A program made the translations under genes and the position numbers. A stretch of DNA of 26,768 nt from CAZWDL01 sp964632995 (GTDB lineage Bacteria > Bacteroidota > Bacteroidia > Chitinophagales > Saprospiraceae), in assembly GCA_964632995.1 (NCBI GenBank), contig CAZWDL010000104.1:1-26768 (forward strand), in the 5' to 3' direction. The first letter of the stretch is position 1. The number at the start of each line of letters is the position of its first letter. Of this stretch, positions 6,922 through 13,838 are shown piece by piece. The notes beneath the pieces are model-generated. The model was not told the DNA's origin. It made no database searches and worked only from the letters and a program-made list of their open reading frames with translations.

Positions 6922-7581
6922 ATGTCTAAACTGGATTATTTGACTATTGGTATCGTTGTCGTTTGTATTGCGGCAATCATTTTCCTGATTGTTAAAATTT
7001 CCGGTCTGATGAATGACGATCAGCCTGGTTTGGAGCCGAACCGTATTGAAAGCGCACTCGGTAATGAGGAAAAACCTGCTGAGGATACCTCCCGGTCACT
7101 GAGTGGAGATTCCGGGGTAGGGGAAATCCCCGGGCCTTCCAGTCCCGATGATCCGGATGATGAGGAAGTGGAATATTATGATCCGGTAGGAGAGGAGAAC
7201 CGTTTTAAAGAAGAAAAAACCGAATCGGCGACCAAGCCCGGAGAGGTGGCGCCCGGATATAGCGCTTCCCGGGCGGAAGAGCTAACTCCCCGCAGCGTGG
7301 AGAAAACACCAGGTAATACGGGGGAAAGCAAGGCCGGCACCATCAATAAAGGAAAATACATGGTGCTTGCAGGCTCTTTCCGGTATAAAAACAACGCCGA
7401 GCAAATGATAAGTAAGCTCAAAAAACTAGGCTACCGGGAAGCAGAACTGGGATATACCAACCGCGGCGCCTACGCCGTAGCTTTAGTCAACCGCTTTGAT
7501 GACCTCAGCGCGGCCCGTTCGCTGGTTACTGAACTGGAAAGCAAGCACGACATTGAAGCAATCATTAAAACCGAAGAGTGA
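6922..7581 (+). CDS. SPOR-domain inner-membrane protein
   Basis: A 219-residue bitopic protein. A transmembrane helix occupies about 7-27. It is followed by a low-complexity acidic and Pro/Ser-rich linker (about 30-140) and a C-terminal SPOR domain (about 144-217; KYMVLAGSFRYKNNAEQMISKLKKLGY, then VALVNRFDDLSAARSLVTEL). SPOR domains bind glycan strands lacking stem peptides and localise proteins to the division septum or to sites of peptidoglycan turnover. The N-in topology would place the SPOR domain in the periplasm. The gene is monocistronic and converges on the rhodanese gene with 21 bp between stops. A specific division role is inferred from the domain only. Confidence 0.9.
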   Translation: MSKLDYLTIGIVVVCIAAIIFLIVKISGLMNDDQPGLEPNRIESALGNEEKPAEDTSRSLSGDSGVGEIPGPSSPDDPDDEEVEYYDPVGEENRFKEEKTESATKPGEVAPGYSASRAEELTPRSVEKTPGNTGESKAGTINKGKYMVLAGSFRYKNNAEQMISKLKKLGYREAELGYTNRGAYAVALVNRFDDLSAARSLVTELESKHDIEAIIKTEE

Positions 7582-7602
7582 ATTGCCGGATCAAATGGGA
7601 AG

Positions 7603-7917
7603 TTAGTCTTCCTCGTCATTGAATTCCTGTATCCAGGCGAGCATGCCACCTTCCAGGTTGCGCACTTTTTGGAAGCCGGCCTCTTCGAGTAATTTTTTGA
7701 TATGTCCGCTGCGGCGGCCCGAACGGCAGTAAACGACTATTTCTTCCTCTTTTTTATCTTCCAGTTTTTCAATAGCAGCTGGAAACCGGCCGACGGGAAT
7801 GAGCTCGCCGCCGACATTGAATTCTTCGTGCTCGTAAGGTTCTCGCACGTCAATGAGGATAAAATCATCCTCTTTATCCATCTTTTCTTTCAATTCCTTA
7901 ATGTCAATATCTTCCAT
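7603..7917 (-). CDS. Single-domain rhodanese-like sulfurtransferase
   Basis: A 104-residue cytoplasmic protein made of one rhodanese domain. The conserved IDVREPYEHEEF is at about 22-33, and the active-site loop CRSGRRS is at 64-70, with C64 the persulfide-forming cysteine. The end NLEGGMLAWIQE matches the usual terminal motif. Such small rhodaneses carry sulfane sulfur in sulfur transfer or detoxification. The start ATG at 7917 gives a standard-length domain. It lies downstream of the ligase/PASTA gene on the same strand, but 170 bp containing a foldable segment separate them, so an independent transcript is possible. Confidence 0.92.
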   Translation of the reverse strand: MEDIDIKELKEKMDKEDDFILIDVREPYEHEEFNVGGELIPVGRFPAAIEKLEDKKEEEIVVYCRSGRRSGHIKKLLEEAGFQKVRNLEGGMLAWIQEFNDEED

Positions 7918-7953
7918 AGCTGGCAGAGTATTTTACTTTTTAGTTATACTTAG

Positions 7954-8086
7954 AGTTGTTGCGGTAGGAGTCCTCAGGCGGTTAAAATTGATTTTTTTCT
8001 CCCAGGCAGTCGGGCAGGTCTGATTTTTAGCTTCACTGATCAGCTTCGCCTTGGAGTTCCCACCCGATTATCCTATCGCAGCAACT
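7954..8086. ncRNA. Candidate structured RNA, identity unknown
   Basis: The 170-bp gap between two minus-strand genes contains 16-nt arms, AGTTGTTGCGGTAGGA (7954-7969) and TCCTATCGCAGCAACT (8071-8086). They pair fully, with two of the pairs being G.U on one strand, and enclose 101 nt. Inside, CTC-AGGCG and CGCCT-TG-GAG can form a second helix, and CTGAT with ATCAG a third. GTCGGG can also pair with CCCGAT outside the second helix, which would be a pseudoknot or an alternative fold. A long closing stem with internal loops is reminiscent of 6S RNA, but no diagnostic sequence was recognised. On the minus strand it could instead be a leader of the rhodanese gene. TACTTTTT at 7935-7942 is a weak plus-strand -7 candidate. 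Confidence 0.35.
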
Positions 8087-8087
8087 T

Positions 8088-11000
8088 CTATTGTTCAAAC
8101 TGCTCTTCCTCTTCTATTGTTGACCCTTCTTCCCCAAAGCAATCGGCAGGCCGGGTATCAGTGAGGTACAGGTTGACTTGCGATCCTTTGCGGAGCATCT
8201 GGCCGGGGGGCGGGTCCTGTCTGTAAATATAATCGCCGCTGCCGATCACCTCGCCTATAACGAGCTCGTTGGCGCTGATCTGAAAAGAAGCGGCCTCGAA
8301 GCGCTTGCAGCGCAGGTCAGGAGCGGGCACCTGCTCGGTCAGGCGTTCGGTGACGACAAATTCAAGCAGGCTGCCTTTCGGCACTTTAACGCCTTTTTCC
8401 AGGTCGTTTTCTGTGATCCGCCGGCCATCGTGATAGAAGTACAGGATGGTATTTTCCTCTAGTTTGTTATCAAATTGACGTTCGATGATCCTGGCTTTCA
8501 GCCCTCGCTGCATCAGCTTGCGCTTATAGGCGTCGTAATTGTAAGCTCCTTCCAAAGTGGGGAGCAGCACCTCGGGCGCCGTACTACGGCTGATTACCAC
8601 ATAGATGCTACGGTTCTCTTTGACCCGGGAAAAGGGGTCCGGCGTTTGTTCGAGCACGATGCGCGCTTCCCTGTCTTCACGGTAGACAGAATCACTTACC
8701 ACAATTTCAAAACTCCTGCTCCTGGCTTTCCGTATGGCTTCCTCCAGTTTCAGGCCCTCGTACTTCTGCACCTGCAGCGATTCCCCGTGGTGGGTGTATT
8801 GATTGAGCAGGAAGTTGAGTCCCAGGAATATCAGAAGAAGGAATCCCAGCAAGAGTCCCAGGTTTTTGAGAAAGTAGGGAGACTTTAAAAAATTCCATAC
8901 TTTTTTAGCGGTTGCTCTAAACCAGTTCTGTTTTGATTCCGCTTGTTCGTATTGCTGATTTTCGGTTTGCAATTCGGTATAATTTTCTTCCTTGCCGCCG
9001 CCGGCAGTCGATGCGATCGCTGTCGCAGCAGATGATGGATGTTTTTCTTTTCGCTGAATCGCGAAGATAAGAATCTTGTCGATAAATTGCCCCGGGGAAT
9101 ATCCACTGTATACGGCCTGTGACGTCAGGCATTCCTCCCCGGTTAGCGGAGGAAGCGCCAGTACATTCGTAACGACGGTTTCTACCTGCTTATTATCGAA
9201 AACACGCACCCAGCCCTCAAACATGCCGTAGCCTTCGACCTGAAGGATGCGGCCCGCTTTCTCAAAGGTGTCCTGAATCTGGCGGCTGATTTCGGTATAA
9301 GCACCGGGGGCATCGGCCAGGCGGGCGGGGGTGATGCAGTTGCCTGCATCCAGCAGGTATTGTTCCCTAAGCGTAAGTATTTCCTGGCTCGCTATCCGCT
9401 CTGAGGGTTCGAGCAGCTCATAATGCAGCTTTTGGTTTTCATAGCCGGTGAGCAGGCCGCAGACAATAGCCCTGCGTTGCCGGGCGCCGCCGGCATGCAC
9501 CTGGGCCTGGAACAGGAGGGATTCTTTTCGGGGAAACAGGGCTTTGGGTCTTACCTTTAGCTGATAACGCGCTTCCACAGCTTCGTGGCCGGGCGGACGG
9601 AAAAGGAGTTTGCAATAAGCAGCAAGCTTTTTGCGGTTATCGATCTCCATTTCTGCGGCGGGAAAGTGCTCATCAGAAGGCATGGCCCGCAAGGGATACC
9701 CCAGTTCCTGCTCCATGCTTTCGATACAGGCGCTGGGGTCTTGTTCGTATTCCGCTCTGGTCAGCAATACCTGCCGGGGAACCGATATACCGTTTCGTTT
9801 AAGGCTTTGAAGGCTGCGATGCCGGTGCTTCAAAACCTGCATGGTCTCCGGGCCTGTTCCTGAATAAGGGATATCCAGTGCTGCAAGCTGAGCCTGAAGT
9901 GTTCCGTTGTCGGCGGGAGCACCTATAACAGCGATAAAGGCGGCCGACACCCAATCCTTCAGATCTGCCAGTTCAATAGGCTGCGGGTTGTAGGTCGTAT
10001 CTTCGCTTCCGTAGCGGTATCTCAACCGGCGGCTGTTTTCCCGTACTTCTTCTTCGGCTTCCGAAGGAGACCAGGAATGAAGACGCTGCTGCAGGGCCGG
10101 AAGGTCTTTCTCGAAAAGTAGTGATGGGGGGAGGTGAAACAAACGCGAGGGTGCTGTGCCGGGAGACAAAAAGAGCGGGATCGGATCATATTGAGCATTC
10201 CCGGCCATCAACCAGTATATCCGGTGCGCGTGTTGCATGGGCAAGCGCTGTTCGGTGCAATCACCACCAAACAGTAAGGCGATCTTTTTTCGCCCGGCCT
10301 CGCCCTGCCTGAGCTGGTCGATCTGTTCGTCCAGGTTCTCCAAAAGGCTGAAGCAGCCGGCCGGTTCCGGAAAGCTTTGCGAACGAACCCTCAGGGAATT
10401 GCGCAGCAGGAAAGTGAGCGACTGAGAGGGGGAAAGACCAGTCACGGCGCTTTGCTGGTAGAGGAATGCACCGGACTGGAAATCCAGGGTGGTATCGGCT
10501 TCCCGGATATAAATCTGTCCCTCCGGCGTAACGACACCGTCAATTTTTGCGAAAGCCTGAGCCTCGAGTGCCTGGAAAGCTTCCCTGCAGGTCTGCCGAA
10601 TCGATTCCATAACAGAAGGAGGCAGATCGAGAGCGGCATTGCCTGTGCCCGGATTTCCCCGGTGATAAGGGGCAAGGTTGGGCCATTCGGCCGCAGGCGA
10701 TTTGGCCATGGGAAGCAAGGGCAGTATATTCCCGGAATCGTCCTGTACGACCAGACAGGAGAAATGCTCCCCTTCCAGCTGTGCTTCCAGCAGCACGGCG
10801 TTCTCTTGGGCGTGGCTTTCCAGGATAAACTCGGCGCGCGGGTCGGTAGCCAAGGCACTGCGCTTGCTTAGAAAATCCAGCAGGTCTTCCGGATGATAAA
10901 AGGTATGACCAGTACCCTCAAAGCTTACTTCAATGGGGAAACCTAGGCCGTCGCGAGGATCGGTCAACAGGCGCAGGTGGTCAATTTTGTCGTACTGGCT

Positions 11001-11738
11001 GATTTCACGCCAATGCCGGACCGAGATACGCTCCCGGAAAAAAGCGCTGTCGACCGATTCGGCAAATGCCTCCACCCCCGAATCCTCATCGATTATAGAC
11101 AAGCCGATACCGGCAGTCTGATGAGCCGGCCGGATAAGCAGCGGGAACCCTGCGACCCGCCTGGCTTCCCGGTAGAGCAGCTCGGAACTGCCCGCCAGCC
11201 ACTGCTCCCGGTCGACCGGCATAAAGTGGGGGGTCGCTATTCCCCGGCTGATCAGCTTCTTTTTCTGCTTAATGCGATTGTGAAGCAAGCGGCTGCCGGC
11301 GGCTCCGGTGCCTGTAAAAGGGATATTCAATTCGCGAAGGAGCTGTTGAATCTGACCGTCAGCACCAAACGTTCCCGGCAGAACGAGAAATGCCATGCGT
11401 ATTAATTGCGGTAATTCTTCCGGCGTTACCCGGCGGCCGATGCGCTTGATCATTGCTTCCTGTTCCGCTTCGCCGAGGCCCGTAAGGCTTTCCCGGTAAA
11501 CCTGGAAAGCGTTGGGCGAGGGCCGAAGGGCTTCCAGCGGAGGATAAAACCGGCGAATATCCTTCTTGTACAGGTAGGGCCAGTCAAGCGCAATAAACTG
11601 GTGACAGCTATCGACAAATATGGGAAAAGGATCGAAGAGAGACCGGTCCAGCGCCTCGTACACAGCGCGGCCGCCCGCGTAGGCGCGCTCGCGGTCCCGG
11701 GAGGGGCCTCCGAAAAAGATGCCAACTTTAATCTTCAT
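8088..11738 (-). CDS. Tandem Ddl-like (ATP-grasp) protein with transmembrane helix and PASTA domains
   Basis: A 1216-residue fusion. Region 1 (1 to about 450) follows D-Ala-D-Ala ligase order: GIFFGGPSRDRER at 7-18, LPGTFGADG at 120-128, IPFTGTGAAGSRL, GFPLLIRP near 197-204, and KID...IREADTT at 398-417. Region 2 (about 483-900) repeats the order more degenerately: IALLFGGDCTEQR, IGAPADNGTLQAQL near 605-618, IPYSGTGPE, and WVRVF...VVTN near 843-858. A linker leads to one hydrophobic helix at about 958-980, then three PASTA-like units (about 986-1052, 1055-1132, 1137-1195) and an acidic tail. The topology would be ligase modules in the cytoplasm and PASTA in the periplasm. Bacteroidota commonly carry ddl beside a PASTA-protein gene, so this looks like a fusion of neighbours plus a duplication. 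Ligase activity is doubtful. Start ATG at 11738 fits the ligase N-terminus. Confidence 0.88.
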   Translation of the reverse strand: MKIKVGIFFGGPSRDRERAYAGGRAVYEALDRSLFDPFPIFVDSCHQFIALDWPYLYKKDIRRFYPPLEALRPSPNAFQVYRESLTGLGEAEQEAMIKRIGRRVTPEELPQLIRMAFLVLPGTFGADGQIQQLLRELNIPFTGTGAAGSRLLHNRIKQKKKLISRGIATPHFMPVDREQWLAGSSELLYREARRVAGFPLLIRPAHQTAGIGLSIIDEDSGVEAFAESVDSAFFRERISVRHWREISQYDKIDHLRLLTDPRDGLGFPIEVSFEGTGHTFYHPEDLLDFLSKRSALATDPRAEFILESHAQENAVLLEAQLEGEHFSCLVVQDDSGNILPLLPMAKSPAAEWPNLAPYHRGNPGTGNAALDLPPSVMESIRQTCREAFQALEAQAFAKIDGVVTPEGQIYIREADTTLDFQSGAFLYQQSAVTGLSPSQSLTFLLRNSLRVRSQSFPEPAGCFSLLENLDEQIDQLRQGEAGRKKIALLFGGDCTEQRLPMQHAHRIYWLMAGNAQYDPIPLFLSPGTAPSRLFHLPPSLLFEKDLPALQQRLHSWSPSEAEEEVRENSRRLRYRYGSEDTTYNPQPIELADLKDWVSAAFIAVIGAPADNGTLQAQLAALDIPYSGTGPETMQVLKHRHRSLQSLKRNGISVPRQVLLTRAEYEQDPSACIESMEQELGYPLRAMPSDEHFPAAEMEIDNRKKLAAYCKLLFRPPGHEAVEARYQLKVRPKALFPRKESLLFQAQVHAGGARQRRAIVCGLLTGYENQKLHYELLEPSERIASQEILTLREQYLLDAGNCITPARLADAPGAYTEISRQIQDTFEKAGRILQVEGYGMFEGWVRVFDNKQVETVVTNVLALPPLTGEECLTSQAVYSGYSPGQFIDKILIFAIQRKEKHPSSAATAIASTAGGGKEENYTELQTENQQYEQAESKQNWFRATAKKVWNFLKSPYFLKNLGLLLGFLLLIFLGLNFLLNQYTHHGESLQVQKYEGLKLEEAIRKARSRSFEIVVSDSVYREDREARIVLEQTPDPFSRVKENRSIYVVISRSTAPEVLLPTLEGAYNYDAYKRKLMQRGLKARIIERQFDNKLEENTILYFYHDGRRITENDLEKGVKVPKGSLLEFVVTERLTEQVPAPDLRCKRFEAASFQISANELVIGEVIGSGDYIYRQDPPPGQMLRKGSQVNLYLTDTRPADCFGEEGSTIEEEEQFEQ

Positions 11739-11796
11739 AGTCGATCAGGCTTCAATACGTTTACCCCACCCAACGCAGCTTAGATGCGGCCAAATG

Positions 11797-11804
11797 CAAA
11801 AGTA
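11797..11804 (-). promoter_or_regulatory. Candidate -7 promoter element for the Ddl/PASTA gene
   Basis: TACTTTTG on the minus strand matches the Bacteroidota -7 consensus TAnnTTTG exactly. It lies 58 bp upstream of the ATG at 11738, giving a leader of roughly 50 nt. No TTG is found at the expected 19-22 bp upstream, so only half of the promoter is supported. Confidence 0.35.
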
Positions 11805-11852
11805 GTGAACATTCCTCTAATCCCATCTTTTCCAATAATAAACCACTTGCTC

Positions 11853-12380
11853 ATGCGCTTCTTCCTTAAAATGAAACATTGGCAGTTTTTTGTATTATTT
11901 GCTGTGCTGCCGCTGATTGTCGAAGCTGCTTACGACAACCTGTTTACTACCGGTGATGGCTCCTGGCCCATCCGTCTGGTCCTCAACGCCGTCATCGTCT
12001 TTCTGGCGATCGCCTATCTGTGGACAGTAGGCGACAACCTCTACCGGCGCCTTCCGGAAAAAATTGCCAACCTGAGTCTCAGGTGGTTTAGAGCCGGACT
12101 CCTCTTCGCCTTTATTGAACTTGTTTATCTCAGCACCTTCGCCTCTTTTTTTATTATTGAAAAACCGGCTTCTCCCTTCTATATTGTACCGATACACATG
12201 CTGGCCACCGTAGCTATCTTCTATGCCATCTATTTTATTGCCAAATCGCTGGCGAGTGTGGAAGAGGAAGAAGAAGCCACTATCAATGACTGGGCAGGCT
12301 ACTTTTTTATGTTGTGGTTCTATCCCATCGGAATATGGTTCTTCCAGCCCCGGGTAAACCGGCTTTTTGAAAAGAAGTAA
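11853..12380 (+). CDS. Four-helix integral membrane protein, function unknown
   Basis: A 175-residue membrane protein with hydrophobic segments at roughly 11-24 (FFVLFAVLPLIVEA), 40-58 (LVLNAVIVFLAIAYLWTV), 82-101 (LLFAFIELVYLSTFASFFII) and 108-125 (IVPIHMLATVAIFYAIYFI). A charged EEEEEAT stretch follows, then a conserved-looking C-terminal segment GYFFMLWFYPIGIWFFQPRVNRL. From memory this C-terminal pattern is seen in uncharacterised Bacteroidota membrane proteins. The frame is open from 11784, but ATG at 11853 or 11871 gives a more plausible N-terminus; 11853 is used here. It is divergent from the Ddl/PASTA gene and 152 bp upstream of the MATE gene. Confidence 0.75.
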   Translation: MRFFLKMKHWQFFVLFAVLPLIVEAAYDNLFTTGDGSWPIRLVLNAVIVFLAIAYLWTVGDNLYRRLPEKIANLSLRWFRAGLLFAFIELVYLSTFASFFIIEKPASPFYIVPIHMLATVAIFYAIYFIAKSLASVEEEEEATINDWAGYFFMLWFYPIGIWFFQPRVNRLFEKK

Positions 12381-12532
12381 AGGACTGGCCTTTGCGTTGA
12401 GCAGGCCCGGCTGCATGTTCCACCTGTTCCCTTGCAACGGTCGGACAAGCCTTCCGCTTTTCGTATGTCTCACTTCGTTGCGGAGGGGTAAAACTTCCCA
12501 CTTCCGTTTCCAAGTCGTATTATTGCGGTTAT

Positions 12533-13825
12533 ATGAACCGCGAAATTCTTCGATTAGCCATTCCCAATGTCATCAGCAACGTATCCGTACCTTTGCTGAG
12601 TACCGTCGATACGGCCCTGATGGGGCGTTTGTCGGAGCTTCATATCGGCGCGGTTGGCCTGGGAGCGATGATTTTCAATTTTGTTTACTGGAACTTCGGT
12701 TTTTTGCGCATGGGCACGACGGGCATAACGGCGCAGGCTTTCGGCCGGCAGGACGATCCCGGGCTTACCCAAACCCTGGGACGGGCCCTGCTGGTTGTAC
12801 TCGTCGTCGCCGGGCTGTTACTGCTGCTACAGTATCCGCTGGGCGAACTCAGTTTTCTGCTGCTCAATGTCACCGAGGATCAGCACGCGCTGGTGTCTCG
12901 CTATTTCTATCTGCGAATCTGGGCGGCGCCTGCCACCCTGGGCCTCTACGCTTTTATGGGTTGGTTCTTTGGGATGCAAAACGCGGTTTACCCCCTGGTG
13001 CTGACTATCGTGATCAATGTGATCAATATTGTGCTGAGTTTTATCTTCGTTCAGTATTACGGTATGGATGTGGACGGTGTGGCGCTCGGCACCGTAATTG
13101 CGCAGTATGCCGGACTACTGTTAGCCTTCGGCCTTTTTCTTTATCGCTACCGCTACCTCCTGGCTCATTTCCGGCGCCGGGCTATCATGGAATGGCGGGT
13201 GCTGCGGCAGTTTTTGAGTATTAATGCGGATATCCTCATCCGTACTTTATGTCTGACTTTTGCCTTCGGCTTTTTCTACAGCCAGTCTTCCAGTGAAGGG
13301 GAGCTGATTCTGGCGGTCAATGTCATTCTGTTGCAGTTCCTCAACTGGATGTCTTACGGCGTGGACGGATTCGCCTACGCCTCGGAGGCGCTCGTAGGGA
13401 AATACGCGGGCGCCGGCGATCCTGGGAAGACCAGGCGGGCTATCGGGTTGTCCTTCGCCTGGGGGATGGGCCTGGCCGTTCTGTACAGCCTGGCTTACAC
13501 TTTTTTAGGCGAGCCCTTTCTCCGTGTTTTTACAGACCAGCGGGATGTCATCCGGGCGGCTCTGCCTTTCCTGTTCTGGATGGGAATTTTCCCGGTACTG
13601 AGTACTCCCTGCTATATCTGGGACGGTGTCTTTATCGGGCTGACTGCCTCCAGAGCAATGCGCAATACTATGATCCTGGCTTTTGCGGTGTACATGGCTG
13701 CCTACCTGCTCATCGGTGTCGATTACGGCAACCACGGGCTCTGGCTGGCCCTTCTGATCTTTATGGTGGCCCGTGGCCTCATCCAGCACGCTTTCTTCGC
13801 CTGGAAGGGAACGGAGTTAAGGTGA
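12533..13825 (+). CDS. MATE family efflux transporter, DinF-like
   Basis: A 430-residue polytopic protein with about twelve membrane helices in two homologous halves. This is the multidrug and toxic-compound extrusion fold, which exports cationic drugs or metabolites using an H+ or Na+ gradient across the inner membrane. The N-terminus ILRLAIPNVISNVSVPLLSTVDTALMGRL is the signature first helix of the family, and the VDTA..G form is typical of the DinF branch. Half-repeat motifs recur in YLRIWAAPATLGLYAFMGWFFG and in WMSYGVDGFAYASEALVGKYAGAG. The start ATG at 12533 precedes the first helix directly. It converges on the metalloprotease gene with 13 bp between stops. Substrate unknown. Confidence 0.95.
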   Translation: MNREILRLAIPNVISNVSVPLLSTVDTALMGRLSELHIGAVGLGAMIFNFVYWNFGFLRMGTTGITAQAFGRQDDPGLTQTLGRALLVVLVVAGLLLLLQYPLGELSFLLLNVTEDQHALVSRYFYLRIWAAPATLGLYAFMGWFFGMQNAVYPLVLTIVINVINIVLSFIFVQYYGMDVDGVALGTVIAQYAGLLLAFGLFLYRYRYLLAHFRRRAIMEWRVLRQFLSINADILIRTLCLTFAFGFFYSQSSSEGELILAVNVILLQFLNWMSYGVDGFAYASEALVGKYAGAGDPGKTRRAIGLSFAWGMGLAVLYSLAYTFLGEPFLRVFTDQRDVIRAALPFLFWMGIFPVLSTPCYIWDGVFIGLTASRAMRNTMILAFAVYMAAYLLIGVDYGNHGLWLALLIFMVARGLIQHAFFAWKGTELR

Positions 13826-13838
13826 TGGCTGTATGTAG

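Noticed and set aside
10121..11405. Several plus-strand frames opposite the Ddl/PASTA gene, up to 164 codons
   Set aside because: All are antisense to a continuous 1216-codon frame with coherent domain order; none has a signal, domain or promoter.
12367..13224. 285-codon plus-strand frame overlapping the MATE gene
   Set aside because: It is a shifted-frame shadow of the transporter. The product is Arg/Cys/Pro-rich without any family pattern, while the overlapping frame is a complete MATE protein.
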